A DNA stretch of 53,133 bases from an uncultured Clostridia bacterium (GTDB taxonomy: Bacteria; Bacillota; Clostridia; Oscillospirales; Ruminococcaceae), in assembly GCA_944388075.1 (NCBI GenBank), contig CALXHI010000004.1:1-53133 (forward strand). The letters run 5' to 3'. Within the stretch, counting starts at the first letter, position 1, and every line of letters begins with the position of its first letter. Positions 32,842 through 42,748 of the stretch are shown piece after piece. Both the position numbers and the translations under genes were made by a program. The notes under the pieces are model-generated. The model was given only the letters and a program-made list of their open reading frames with translations, was not told the DNA's origin and made no database searches.

Positions 32842-35800
32842 TCATAATGCAATGGCGTTCAGAATACTCTCCACATCCAGAATGGTAACCGCACCGTCGC
32901 CGTTGTGGTCAGCCAGGCTGTAATGGTGGTCAGACATGAACATACCCTTGCCCTCCGTCAGCCAGCGGTGCAGGGTCAGGGCATCGTTGATGGTCAGCGC
33001 ACCATCACCGGTTACATCACCCGTCAGCGTGGTGTCCGAATCAAAAAATGCCACACACAGATCCATTGTTTTCAATGCTTCTCCCAACTCGGAGTCCGAA
33101 TCTAGATAAATGGTTTGGGTATGGTTCATCAACTCCATCAAAGTTTCCTCGGTCACATCCACAATCAGTTCGTCATTCTCACCCATATAGTCCGGAATGT
33201 AAATGCCAACATAATCGGGATCGATGGCAACAATCATCGCTTTGCTGCCGTAAACCTCATAGGTTACACCGTATTCGGTCATGACCTGATACGCCTCGAT
33301 GGAGAATGTCATTGCGTAACTTTGTGGATAATCTTGCATATCAACCATCGGGACAATCCATGTGAAGGTCAGAGTTTCGCCCTCTTTCAGCGTAAAGGAA
33401 TTGAAGCTGCCATCCTTCTGCAATGTGCCGATAAAGGCACCGCTTTCATCATAGACAAGCGAATTGTAATCTCTTACATACAATTCTTCCGTCGTAACAT
33501 GATAGGTTCCGTCAGCCGGAGCTGTGAAGCTGTAGTGGAACTGCTCTGCCGGATATTCCGGTAGAATTTCAGTTTGTTCGCTCAACGCAAGCTCCAAAAC
33601 CTCGGTCGGCATCTCATCATAGATTGAGTAGTGATATTCCAGTATACCGTAATAATCCCCGATCCCTTGCAATGTGATCACAGCCTGACCGATTCTTGTG
33701 GTATTGGCGGTCGAGCGAATGCGATAGTCCACGCCCTCTGTCAGTTCAGTCACACCGTCCGCTGCCAGTACCTTATAATCGGGAATGGTTTCGTATTCCG
33801 TACCGATTGCAATTGCATCTGCACCCTCGACTGTGCAAGCATCGAGCAGCTGATAATCCGAAAGAATATCAAAAGAAATCTCACCGGTCATCTTTGCTCC
33901 ATTGAATCCGACCGCAAGCACATAACGAGTATCTGCAAGCGTTTCTGCCACCGTATAGGTCTGATCCAAGCCAGACAGCATCGCACACAAATCATAGTTC
34001 TCATCGAACACCTGAATCACTACATTCTCATATTGTGCATTCGAGATCAGAAAGCTGCCTTCGCCCGGCTCCCAATAATAGAACACCATGCTGCTCGGCT
34101 CACTGATGGTTGCGATATAGCTTCCGGTCGTGATGGGCAGATTCGTTTCATCCGGTTCCGGTACAATTCGGAATGTGCCGCTTGTCAAACCGGTATAGTC
34201 ATTGATACCGATCACCTCCACATAATATTGACCGGGTGCAATCATATCTTCATAGAGATTGATCTCGTAGTCTTCGCCCTCTGTCAGCACCACACCGTCC
34301 AGTGTCACGGTAACCGTAGGCATGAGCGATGCACCGGTATATACCATATCCGGAATCGTAACCTCTGCATCCTCAATCAACTGCAACGTTTTCAGCAGTG
34401 AAATCGTATGGCTCTGCGCCATGTCGGCACTCTGCTCAATGTATACATAGTATGTGCCGGCCTTAAGCTCAGCCTGTTCGCCGCCGGACAATCTGTTGAC
34501 GAGCACGGCATCATCCAGCAGGAACGAAGCTGTCGCAGACACATCCGTGGAAACATACTCGAGCAGGACAGTATCCTTCAGCTCCAGCAGATACAAGGCC
34601 TTTGTCGTGTTCTGTGTTACGGTTTCGTCCAATACAAGGTTTGCATTCACAGATGTTTGAGCGCCAACGCCCACCTCTAACGCAATATAACATCCGCCAA
34701 CATAATTGTTGATACCCTCCAGGAAGATGAATGCCGATTCTCCCGGCGTATCGTCAAAGATCAGCGTCGCAGTATAGTCTTCGCCCTCTACCAACATCGT
34801 ACCATCGGCGGTTTCCACTTGGTATGTTGGCACAAAGCTATCATCTCTCCACGGCAGATACCAATCATCACAGCTCGCATTGACTTCTTGCATTGAGCTC
34901 TTGGTCTGCGTAATATATAACATAAACGCATCTTCACTGCCGGAATAATTCATGCAGCTAACTTCGTAACAGACGCCTTCGGTCAGCTCCGCTTCCAGAT
35001 AAGCGTAAAGCGAACTGCCATCATCATTTTCATAATATTCGCCTGTTTCTTCCGCATAAATCTTGATCATCGAGTCTGTATCTTGCTCAGTCGGACGCAG
35101 TTCCTCATTGACAAATGCAGCCATCTGTTCCTGCGTGTAGCCGGTCATGAAACGATACAGACCGCTTTCCTCAGGTGTAAAGAAATAGGTTTGCGTATCA
35201 TTTTCTGCCAACGAAACCGTAATCTGCTCATCCGCTGCGATGGAACGCTGAATGTCAAAGGTGGTGACCGCCATCCCGTAGTAGTTCCCAAGACCCACTG
35301 CACAGATAACGGCGGTACCGATTCGGTCATTGCTCCAATACGTCAGCATATAATCTGTCGATGCAACCAGCGTTGTGAGCGAATCCGTAATCGTCACATC
35401 GGGACAAATCGGTTCAAAGGTATCGGTTGAGCGGAAAAATTGATCTTCGTCCAATATCATGTCGCAGTAAGTGATCTCCAGTCGGTCATATCTCGTGCCG
35501 GGCAAAATCGTCAAAGACGAAATCCACTCACCCGTGTTCGCCATATCGGTGCGATCATTGTCTCGATACATCAGGATATGATAGGTCTCGCCGCCATTCA
35601 GCGTATAAGACAGCTCTCCGCCATAGGTCATGCCGATAGAGTCGGTCCAATCGCTTCCTTGAATGTTCAGGATGAGCGAACTCTCGTAAGAACTATAACT
35701 GATATCCGTATCATCAATAGAGAAATAGTATACGCCATCTGTATCCGGCGTAAATGTGTAACAGTATATCGGTGCATCGGACCAGACCTGTATAAGCGGT

Positions 35801-38787
35801 TTTTCCATATCCAGTACGCCATCAATCGTCTTTTCGTTCACTGTAACCGTGCGTGTTGCAGTGATGACCGTACCACCGCAATTAGCATCGACCTCATAGG
35901 AATAGACACCAGGCACAGCGGTCGAAATCGTAAGAGCTGATGATGTTGCATCCGGCAGGGCTGTGCGTGTACCATCTGCACCAACCTGATACCACTGATA
36001 AGTGACATCAAAATCGTATGCCACAGCCTCGAGTGTCACCGGTACATACTGCATGACCTCATAACTGACATCCTGCTCAGCAAAACAGGGAATAGCAAGA
36101 AACGGACAGCTCCTCGCATAAGCGATCGTTTTTGCTTCTGAATTCGCAGGAGCGGCAATCTGCATAACATTGATCCATGCATCAGCGTCGCACTCCACCA
36201 GCGCCTCACTGAATACGAGTGTGTTTGCGCTGAGAATTGCCATGGAACCAATCGTGGTTACATTTTCAAAATACACACGCTCAACCGCAAACATCATCAG
36301 CGAATCCGCCGGCAATTCGGTTAAGGTCGGGAAGTACAGCTCTGTACCTTCCACATAGATCAAAGCACCGTCTCCGATCACCTGCAGCGACGAGAACACT
36401 TCTCGTCCGCCAAAACGGAATCCGCAAAGCGCATAATCGCCAAGTTCTGTAATGGCCGAGCAGTCAAAATCATACAGAACAGCATCTCCGTTTCTTGTCA
36501 TCGGATCTATCATGTCACCCACAGAAACCGGTACAATCGCAAGACTGTATGCACCGACTTTCGTGACCGCAGGTGCGCTGATATAATTCAAATAATAGCA
36601 TCCCATCAGCACGCCCTCGGGTAACGACGTCATCGAGGACGGGAAGAAAAAGGTGGATGCGCCCGTAGAAGAAAACGCATAACGACCAATCTCTGTAGCC
36701 ATCGAAGCATCGACAGAATCCGCATACCATAATGCACCACTGAACGCATATTCGCCAATATGGGTCAACTGCGCAAACGGGAACGCATATAGGTTACCAC
36801 AATTGGCAAAGGCATAATCGCCTACCGTCGTTAGGCCCGAACCCCTCACATAGCTGACTTCGCTGTTCGCAAAGGCCGAATTGGCAATGGTCGTCACGCT
36901 ATCGGGCAAATAGATGGTATCAATCGATGTGTTTCCGCGGAATGCGTTCTCGCCAACAGTGATAAAGCTTTCATCCGTCAGATCAAGCGTCGACTGTACA
37001 CCGTTATACTTGACGAGCACACCATTTTCAATGACAACAGCACCTTCTACGTCGATACCGTCGATCGTGTACAATGCTGTCAGCTCTGTACTGATCGTAT
37101 CGCCATCTGTCGCAATCGCACGCAGATAGGCAGATTGCGTAAAGGTCAGTGGCTCCGTATAAAGCAGACCGGTTTCCGGTGTCGGCACAGTGTTGTCCAG
37201 CGTATAGTAAATGCTTGCACCCTCGGTTTCGGTCGACAGACTGACCGTGACCGACCCATCATACTGACCGCCCGGTTCCGATGCCGTCGGCGTTTTGCAT
37301 CTGTCCGGATCCATGGCAACCTCCAAATCAATCATGCCATGACCATAGACATCGTCAAAGCCCGGTTCGCCCAGATCCTGACAGCTTTGTACAAGCTTCT
37401 CGTACAGCGCATCAAAGGTCAAGGTCGGATCGACACTGAGTAGGTTCGCACAGGCTGCCGCTACAAACGGTGTTGCCATACTCGTACCGCTCATTTCCAC
37501 CAAAGCATTTGGTTCGGTGATATCACAGCTCTGAATATCCACACCCGGTGCAGCAAAGTCAATGTGTTCACCGTAGTTCGTGAAATCCGCAGGCAACATC
37601 CACTCATCAACCGCTGCCACACTGATTACGCATGGATTGTTCGCCGGTGTTGAATATGCCGTATCCATCGACTCATTGCCGGCGGCAACACACAGCTTGA
37701 TGTCCGCTTCTACCAGCATTTCTGCTGCCTCGTCCATCAGCGGATCTTCACCCAGACCGCCAAGACTCATGTTCGCAACGTCAACGCCCTGTTCGAGCGC
37801 ATACATCATGCCGCAGTAGATTTCCAAAGACGTTCCATACCCATCATCTGCATCCAAAACCTGAATCGGCAGAATCTTGACATTATCCGGCGTCGAAGAG
37901 GCGATAATGCCGGCACAATGCGAGCCATGTCCATGCTGATCATCGGGAATCCCGTCATCTGCTTCGGAAAAGCTCCTGCCGCCCTCCGAAATACGACCTT
38001 GCAGCCACGCATGCTCATAGTAGATACCGGTATCGAGAACGGCAACCGTGATCTCCGGCAGTGTTTCCTGATTTTCTGTCAGCCAATCACAGTATGTGTC
38101 CGCACCCATGGCATCCACACCCCATGATTTTTCTTCCGCAGGAATCGTGGTGACAGAGCCATTGATTTCTGTGGCAAGTGATGCCCGAATCGTGCGATTC
38201 GGTGTCACATACTCAACATCGTCCATCTGCTGATACTGTTTATATGCCGCAAACGCATCCGCTGCACTCGCATACCGCAGTACATGCAAATCCCGATAGC
38301 CGCTCGTTTCCTCGATTGCACCGAGCGAATCCGGATCACCTGCCGCTTTCACAATCAGCGTACAGCTCGAAAACGGAGAATGTACCACCGTTTCCTCACC
38401 ATCCTGCCTGATCTCACAACCAATCAACTTCTCTGCTGCCGCAAGCGAAACATACTCTGCTTCACCCTCGGTCTGACCTGTCATCATCCGTTTGTCTGCC
38501 ATCAGCTCGCCATCGACAACAGCAAACTCGCCCATCGCATTCCCGGCAAGCGAACCGTCTCGATACAGACGCTGCTGTGCCTGATGAAAGCGCAGCTCAC
38601 CGAATGTCTGCTTGGCTGCTTGCGGTGTTTCCATTTCCATCACCTGTTGGTAGAACTCCATCAAGCTGCTGATGACAGGAACTGCCTTTACGCCGATTGT
38701 CTGCGGCGTACGTGCATACTCTGACAAACCCACTGCAACCAGACAGATCGCTGTCAAAACAGCTGTTGTTCGTTTACCCTGTGTCAT
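32842..38787 (-). CDS. Giant secreted subtilisin-like protease with LRR repeats and dockerin
   Basis: 1981 residues; AAAGGAGG lies before the ATG. After a signal peptide (about 1-25) and a propeptide comes an S8 peptidase domain (about 225-490) with Asp252 (VAVLDTG), His287 (HGHGSH) and Ser435 (SGTSMATP). Next are a chitobiase-like beta domain (about 500-570), BspA-type leucine-rich repeats (about 590-880, e.g. VGENAFRGNTSIDTIYLPDS), Ig-like parts and at least four related beta domains (900-1900, e.g. SLAENDTQTYFFTPEESGLY). A dockerin closes it (about 1915-1981) with loops DVTGDGALTINDALTLH and DHNGDGAVTILDVESIL. It is likely docked on a surface scaffold. Single gene. Confidence 0.92.
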   Translation of the reverse strand: MTQGKRTTAVLTAICLVAVGLSEYARTPQTIGVKAVPVISSLMEFYQQVMEMETPQAAKQTFGELRFHQAQQRLYRDGSLAGNAMGEFAVVDGELMADKRMMTGQTEGEAEYVSLAAAEKLIGCEIRQDGEETVVHSPFSSCTLIVKAAGDPDSLGAIEETSGYRDLHVLRYASAADAFAAYKQYQQMDDVEYVTPNRTIRASLATEINGSVTTIPAEEKSWGVDAMGADTYCDWLTENQETLPEITVAVLDTGIYYEHAWLQGRISEGGRSFSEADDGIPDDQHGHGSHCAGIIASSTPDNVKILPIQVLDADDGYGTSLEIYCGMMYALEQGVDVANMSLGGLGEDPLMDEAAEMLVEADIKLCVAAGNESMDTAYSTPANNPCVISVAAVDEWMLPADFTNYGEHIDFAAPGVDIQSCDITEPNALVEMSGTSMATPFVAAACANLLSVDPTLTFDALYEKLVQSCQDLGEPGFDDVYGHGMIDLEVAMDPDRCKTPTASEPGGQYDGSVTVSLSTETEGASIYYTLDNTVPTPETGLLYTEPLTFTQSAYLRAIATDGDTISTELTALYTIDGIDVEGAVVIENGVLVKYNGVQSTLDLTDESFITVGENAFRGNTSIDTIYLPDSVTTIANSAFANSEVSYVRGSGLTTVGDYAFANCGNLYAFPFAQLTHIGEYAFSGALWYADSVDASMATEIGRYAFSSTGASTFFFPSSMTSLPEGVLMGCYYLNYISAPAVTKVGAYSLAIVPVSVGDMIDPMTRNGDAVLYDFDCSAITELGDYALCGFRFGGREVFSSLQVIGDGALIYVEGTELYFPTLTELPADSLMMFAVERVYFENVTTIGSMAILSANTLVFSEALVECDADAWINVMQIAAPANSEAKTIAYARSCPFLAIPCFAEQDVSYEVMQYVPVTLEAVAYDFDVTYQWYQVGADGTRTALPDATSSALTISTAVPGVYSYEVDANCGGTVITATRTVTVNEKTIDGVLDMEKPLIQVWSDAPIYCYTFTPDTDGVYYFSIDDTDISYSSYESSLILNIQGSDWTDSIGMTYGGELSYTLNGGETYHILMYRDNDRTDMANTGEWISSLTILPGTRYDRLEITYCDMILDEDQFFRSTDTFEPICPDVTITDSLTTLVASTDYMLTYWSNDRIGTAVICAVGLGNYYGMAVTTFDIQRSIAADEQITVSLAENDTQTYFFTPEESGLYRFMTGYTQEQMAAFVNEELRPTEQDTDSMIKIYAEETGEYYENDDGSSLYAYLEAELTEGVCYEVSCMNYSGSEDAFMLYITQTKSSMQEVNASCDDWYLPWRDDSFVPTYQVETADGTMLVEGEDYTATLIFDDTPGESAFIFLEGINNYVGGCYIALEVGVGAQTSVNANLVLDETVTQNTTKALYLLELKDTVLLEYVSTDVSATASFLLDDAVLVNRLSGGEQAELKAGTYYVYIEQSADMAQSHTISLLKTLQLIEDAEVTIPDMVYTGASLMPTVTVTLDGVVLTEGEDYEINLYEDMIAPGQYYVEVIGINDYTGLTSGTFRIVPEPDETNLPITTGSYIATISEPSSMVFYYWEPGEGSFLISNAQYENVVIQVFDENYDLCAMLSGLDQTYTVAETLADTRYVLAVGFNGAKMTGEISFDILSDYQLLDACTVEGADAIAIGTEYETIPDYKVLAADGVTELTEGVDYRIRSTANTTRIGQAVITLQGIGDYYGILEYHYSIYDEMPTEVLELALSEQTEILPEYPAEQFHYSFTAPADGTYHVTTEELYVRDYNSLVYDESGAFIGTLQKDGSFNSFTLKEGETLTFTWIVPMVDMQDYPQSYAMTFSIEAYQVMTEYGVTYEVYGSKAMIVAIDPDYVGIYIPDYMGENDELIVDVTEETLMELMNHTQTIYLDSDSELGEALKTMDLCVAFFDSDTTLTGDVTGDGALTINDALTLHRWLTEGKGMFMSDHHYSLADHNGDGAVTILDVESILNAIAL

Positions 38788-38923
38788 AACGTAAACCTCC
38801 TTTTAGGGTTGTATTTTTATTATATCATATCACATTCCATTATTTGTTACATAGCGGTTACAGTATGTGAAATTTGTGAATGCTGCTATGTATCTTTCGA
38901 TTTCTACGAAGAATACTCTATAC

Positions 38924-38960
38924 AAAAACGGCGCATGAAATCATCATGCACCGTTTTTAT
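38924..38960 (-). terminator. Terminator of the DUF4015 gene
   Basis: AAAAACGG-C-GCATGA (38924-38938) pairs with TCATGC-A-CCGTTTTT (38944-38958). Both flanks are A- or T-rich, so it may act in both directions. Confidence 0.75.
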
Positions 38961-38978
38961 ATTCTATTGTTATTTGTA

Positions 38979-40244
38979 TCATGATTTTACAATCATCGTC
39001 AAATACCCCTCTGCCGCAGTCGTATCGAGTGCCGTTTCCAGCTGCACATCGGTCATGCCATCCGAAATCCAACAGGGAATCAGGTTGCTTTCCCCTGTCA
39101 TCCGTTCTGCAACATCCAGAACCAGCTTGACACTGTCCGCAAACGAAAGCTTGGATGGGTCATAACGCACATTATCGTAGTAGAATGCTCCCTTGAACTT
39201 GCGCAGGTCTATCTCCACGCAGGCATAGGGCATCTTCGGTCGCTGTTCGCCCTGTAAAAAGGGTACTTCTTTCGACAGTGCCGCATACAAATCAAAACGA
39301 TATGCCGTATGCGCCGAAACATCGCCCAGTGCATCCAGCATCGATACCAGATTTGCTGACCGTGTTTCCACATCTGCCACCGATGTACCAATGGCTTCCA
39401 AATCTGCTGCCGCAAACGACGGATATTTCGGATTCGTGCAAACGATTCGTGTGAAGCCTGCGGCATCAATTTCTTGTATCAGCGATTGCAGATATTGCTG
39501 TGCCGCTTCGGATTCCGGTGCAAGCCATGGTCTACCGCTCTCCTCCTGTACCGCAGTCAGCCACAAAGAATCCTGCTGCGCAAGCTCCGACTCCGTGTCA
39601 AGCGGCATATCTTCGAGCAGCAAGCCCGCTTCCGGTTTATAGAGCGGATATAGTGCATCATCGGTCGTTTCAAAAATCGCCATGCTCTCCAGCTGATACC
39701 GTTCGGCAATGTTACGGTATTCCGCCAGCAATGGCAAGGTACCGGTTTCTCCCATCGCACCGCATTCCCCTGCTTCCGATACGCCGGAACGATAGGTCAA
39801 CCCACCGCCCGATAACCGCAGCGGCAATAATATCGCCCGATATCCCTCCGCAGAAACCTGTGCCGCAAGCGAATCCAACTGCTGTAAATCGGTCACATCG
39901 GCAATCTCCGGCCACTTGACCACCGTCACCGATTCCGAATCCATCGCATGGACAACAGTCGTTGTCGTGGTCTGCGATTCGGAATTTGCAGCAAAAGTCG
40001 TTGCAGGTGTTGCGGTCGAGCTGACATAGGGGTTGGGCGTTTGCGTTGGCTTTGCAGCCTCCTGCCGCAGACGAGTCGCCAGCGGTCCAATCACGCTATA
40101 CCCCACAATCACCAGCAAACACAACCCTACAATTGTTAACACGGTTGACAGAGCCGAGAACACCCGACGATAGCGGCTGAATACCTGACGGTTGACCACA
40201 CGATACGTATAGATTTTCCGTCCTTTCCGTTTTCGACGTAACAT
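38979..40244 (-). CDS. Membrane-anchored DUF4015 putative glycoside hydrolase
   Basis: 421 residues from the ATG at 40244 (AAAGGA 6 bases upstream). A very basic head (MLRRKRKGRK) and one membrane helix (about 30-55, LSTVLTIVGLCLLVIVGYSVIG) anchor it, followed by a Thr-rich linker. The outside domain (about 110-421) has the TIM-barrel-like pattern of DUF4015: repeated beta-strand-helix units with LLPLRLSGGGLTYRS and FTRIVCTNPKYPSF. Acidic catalytic residues cannot be assigned with confidence. It follows the RnfD-like gene by about 120 bases. Family proteins are presumed sugar-active. Confidence 0.65.
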   Translation of the reverse strand: MLRRKRKGRKIYTYRVVNRQVFSRYRRVFSALSTVLTIVGLCLLVIVGYSVIGPLATRLRQEAAKPTQTPNPYVSSTATPATTFAANSESQTTTTTVVHAMDSESVTVVKWPEIADVTDLQQLDSLAAQVSAEGYRAILLPLRLSGGGLTYRSGVSEAGECGAMGETGTLPLLAEYRNIAERYQLESMAIFETTDDALYPLYKPEAGLLLEDMPLDTESELAQQDSLWLTAVQEESGRPWLAPESEAAQQYLQSLIQEIDAAGFTRIVCTNPKYPSFAAADLEAIGTSVADVETRSANLVSMLDALGDVSAHTAYRFDLYAALSKEVPFLQGEQRPKMPYACVEIDLRKFKGAFYYDNVRYDPSKLSFADSVKLVLDVAERMTGESNLIPCWISDGMTDVQLETALDTTAAEGYLTMIVKS

Positions 40245-40362
40245 AACATTCCTTTCTGCTGACAAAATCTGTGTAATGCGATCAGCGGCTGAATGCGACG
40301 GTTTCGGTGCATACTATATCCGCACCATTCCACCGTATCCGGAATAAAATACTGCAACAGCA

Positions 40363-41289
40363 TTATGCAGTTTCCATTTCTGGTTCCGGCTGAGGACGCC
40401 GGCGTTCCGCATACCGCAGCAGCCATGCCACCGGACTGAGCAGCACCACAAGCAGAATCGGCGCATGGAGAATCGGATAAACTCTCGTGCAAAGCATCAC
40501 CAAAGTACCCGCAAGCACGCCATACGCAATGCCGTATATGCCTTTCGGCGCATAGCACGGTACGCTGTGGCAATATAAAATCGCAAAGAGCGTTTGGTTG
40601 GTCAGCATACTGTATGCAAGTGCATTGGGCAAGGTGTTTCGCATACGAATCAATGCAGAACAAGCCAAAATTACTGTCAGCATCGATACGGTTACCGATG
40701 CCGATGCACTTCTGCGGCACAGCAGCACCACGCCGATCACCACCAACAGCAGCAGCGACAAGCTGCTCATCGGAGATCCCACATCCCCAAGACACCAGTC
40801 CAGCCAGTTGCCGCGCAATAAGCCATACGCATTCCAACGCAGTGAGATATCTTCCATCATATTCGCAGACGACAGTCCCCCCAATGGGACACTGCCGAGC
40901 GTATCCGGCAGCATACGAATTTGATCAGGATGCCATGCCCATAAAAAAGCATATCCGATCGCTGCAGGCGACAAAGGGGCTTCTTTCAGCAGTCCTGTCA
41001 GGATGCCGCCGATGACAGAGCCAATCACACAGCCCGCAATCAACGGCACAAGTCCAATCGTCGGCGGCAGCATCATCGTCAGCACAATGCCCGTCACCGC
41101 TGCGTCCAAATCCTTGAGCCGAAACAGTATGCGCCGCACATACAGCACAATCAGGTTTACGGTCATCGATACCGCCGCCGCAATCACGCAGAGCAGCAGG
41201 ACACGCATGCCGTATTGAAATGCCGCAAGACAGACCAGTGTCGCAAGCGTCATGGCTTGGTCCTGTGTCACACGTTTGTTTTGCTGCAT
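40363..41289 (-). CDS. RnfD/NqrB-family membrane protein (isolated)
   Basis: 308 residues from the ATG at 41289 (GGAGGTGAAGG upstream). It has about nine membrane helices. LKDLDAAVTGIVLTMMLPPTIGL and GCVIGSVIGGILTGLL match the RnfD/NqrB core. The covalent-flavin motif (S/T-G-A-T) is not evident at the expected place; that stretch reads GGLSSANMM. RnfD normally works in a six-subunit ferredoxin:NAD+ complex that pumps ions, but no other rnf gene lies here. It is divergent from the MecA-like gene by 42 bases. Confidence 0.7.
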   Translation of the reverse strand: MQQNKRVTQDQAMTLATLVCLAAFQYGMRVLLLCVIAAAVSMTVNLIVLYVRRILFRLKDLDAAVTGIVLTMMLPPTIGLVPLIAGCVIGSVIGGILTGLLKEAPLSPAAIGYAFLWAWHPDQIRMLPDTLGSVPLGGLSSANMMEDISLRWNAYGLLRGNWLDWCLGDVGSPMSSLSLLLLVVIGVVLLCRRSASASVTVSMLTVILACSALIRMRNTLPNALAYSMLTNQTLFAILYCHSVPCYAPKGIYGIAYGVLAGTLVMLCTRVYPILHAPILLVVLLSPVAWLLRYAERRRPQPEPEMETA

Positions 41290-41331
41290 ACCTTCACCTC
41301 CGTTTTTTGCAGCGATAGAAAGGAGCGATTC

Positions 41332-41892
41332 ATGACCATCCAACGGCTGAACGCACAGTCCGTCAAGGTACAGCTGCGTCCGGATGAGGCAGCCAAATTC
41401 CTTGCCGCTTCGGATACCAAACCCTCGGACGATTCCGCCCGTATGCTCTCTTTGATTGCCTGTTTGCTCGAACAGGCAGAGTCTGTCAGCGGCATTCCCT
41501 TCTCCCGTACCGGCGTGACGGTCGAGCTGATGACGCCAAACAGCGGCGGCTTGATCGTCTACTTCACCGCACAGTCTACCGCCAAACGTCATCGCATTGC
41601 TGCATACTTTCCCGATTCTGCATCGCTCTGTGCCTGCTGCCGCCAGCTGATCCGACAATCCGGCATCTTACGGGCATCGCTCTATCGCTATCGGGCAAAC
41701 GATGTATTATTGCTGCGGCTCAAAGCGGCACAAGCCGATGGTGTGCGCCATCTGCTGCTGGAATATGCGTCTAACCTGTGCCTGCAAACCCGAAGCATTG
41801 CCCGCATTGAGGAATACGGTCGCTGCATTTTCCCCGATCATGCCATCATTCGCATTGTCCGTAACGGCACAGATAGAGCAATATTGCCATAA
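41332..41892 (+). CDS. MecA-like adaptor protein
   Basis: 186 residues from the ATG at 41332 (AAAGGAGC upstream). The N-terminus MTIQRLNAQSVKVQLRPDE resembles the substrate-binding domain of MecA/YpbH, and the C-terminal half has the alternating beta and helix pattern with a late ARIEEYGRCIFPDHAI, like MecA C-terminal domains that bind ClpC. MecA targets proteins such as ComK for ClpCP proteolysis. Similarity is moderate and the function is inferred. It is convergent with rpe. Confidence 0.65.
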   Translation: MTIQRLNAQSVKVQLRPDEAAKFLAASDTKPSDDSARMLSLIACLLEQAESVSGIPFSRTGVTVELMTPNSGGLIVYFTAQSTAKRHRIAAYFPDSASLCACCRQLIRQSGILRASLYRYRANDVLLLRLKAAQADGVRHLLLEYASNLCLQTRSIARIEEYGRCIFPDHAIIRIVRNGTDRAILP

Positions 41893-41907
41893 TTTAGCAA
41901 GGATATT

Positions 41908-42564
41908 CTATTTTTCATGCAGCGATGCTACCGCTGCTTTCGGATCGGCTGCGCCCAACAGATACGAACCGGATACCAGATAATCCGCACCTGCCGCACG
42001 GCAAAGTGCCGCCGTTTCCGCTGTGATGCCGCCATCCACCTGAATGTGCAGCGGCAGCGAATGCGTTTGCAAATAGGTATGCAGCTGTTCGATTTTCGAC
42101 AGCACCTCCGATATAAATGCCTGCTTGCCCCATCCCGGCTCTACGGTCATCAGCAGCACAAAGTCCTCTGCTTGCAATCTTTCAAGATACGGCAATGCCC
42201 GTTCAAGCGGTGTATTTGGCGATACGGCTATGCCCGCTCGCATACCGCAGCGGTGAATCTCCGCAATGGTTGCATGCGGTTCGGAGTCGCTCTCAATGTG
42301 AAACGACAGCATTTGCGTGCCTTCCGCTGCAAATCGCTCGACAAAGCGCAGCGGCTCTTTCACCATCAAATGCGCATCGACCGGCAAGCGATTGTATTGC
42401 TGCATACTATGTAAAATCGGCAGACCATAGGACAAATTATCGACAAAACAGCCGTCCATGACATCATAATGCACACCGTCTGCGCCTGACGCCGCAATCG
42501 AATCTAACACCTCTGTCAGATGCAGCCAATCGGCATTGAGAATTGAGGTATATACCTTTGCCAT
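41908..42564 (-). CDS. rpe: Ribulose-phosphate 3-epimerase
   Basis: 218 residues from the ATG at 42564 (AAGGAAGGGAGG upstream). It has the TIM-barrel motifs SILNADWLHL (strand 1), VHYDVMDGCFVDNLS (catalytic Asp), DAHLMVKEP, VEPGWGKQAF and IQVDGGI (second catalytic Asp), and the phosphate-binding DYLVSGSYLLGA. It interconverts ribulose-5-P and xylulose-5-P in the pentose phosphate pathway. Single gene, with a promoter divergent from the fucose operon. Confidence 0.93.
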   Translation of the reverse strand: MAKVYTSILNADWLHLTEVLDSIAASGADGVHYDVMDGCFVDNLSYGLPILHSMQQYNRLPVDAHLMVKEPLRFVERFAAEGTQMLSFHIESDSEPHATIAEIHRCGMRAGIAVSPNTPLERALPYLERLQAEDFVLLMTVEPGWGKQAFISEVLSKIEQLHTYLQTHSLPLHIQVDGGITAETAALCRAAGADYLVSGSYLLGAADPKAAVASLHEK

Positions 42565-42603
42565 AGCAGCCTCCCTTCCTTGCGTCTCCATTCATACCGT
42601 TCT

Positions 42604-42632
42604 ATTATACATCAAAATATCGATTTCGTCAA
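42604..42632 (-). promoter_or_regulatory. Promoter for rpe
   Basis: TTGACG (42627-42632) and TATAAT (42604-42609) are separated by 17 bases, about 40 bases before the start codon. Confidence 0.85.
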
Positions 42633-42669
42633 GCGTTCGGCAGACCTTTCGAGAAAGCAATATCGACTC

Positions 42670-42698
42670 TAGACAGCTGCTCCAAAATCGAGTATAAT
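42670..42698 (+). promoter_or_regulatory. Promoter for the fucose operon
   Basis: TAGACA (42670-42675) and TATAAT (42693-42698) are separated by 17 bases, about 50 bases before the aldolase ATG. The weaker -35 box would suit an induced operon. Confidence 0.75.
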
Positions 42699-42704
42699 AG
42701 ATAT

Positions 42705-42718
42705 AGGTAATTCTACCT
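42705..42718 (+). promoter_or_regulatory. Small dyad just after the fucose promoter, possible operator
   Basis: AGGTA-ATTC-TACCT is a perfect 5-base inverted repeat lying at about the transcription start. Its place suits a repressor site; no regulator gene lies nearby. Confidence 0.4.
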
Positions 42719-42748
42719 GAATTCTATTACGATTGGAGATTGCTTCCT

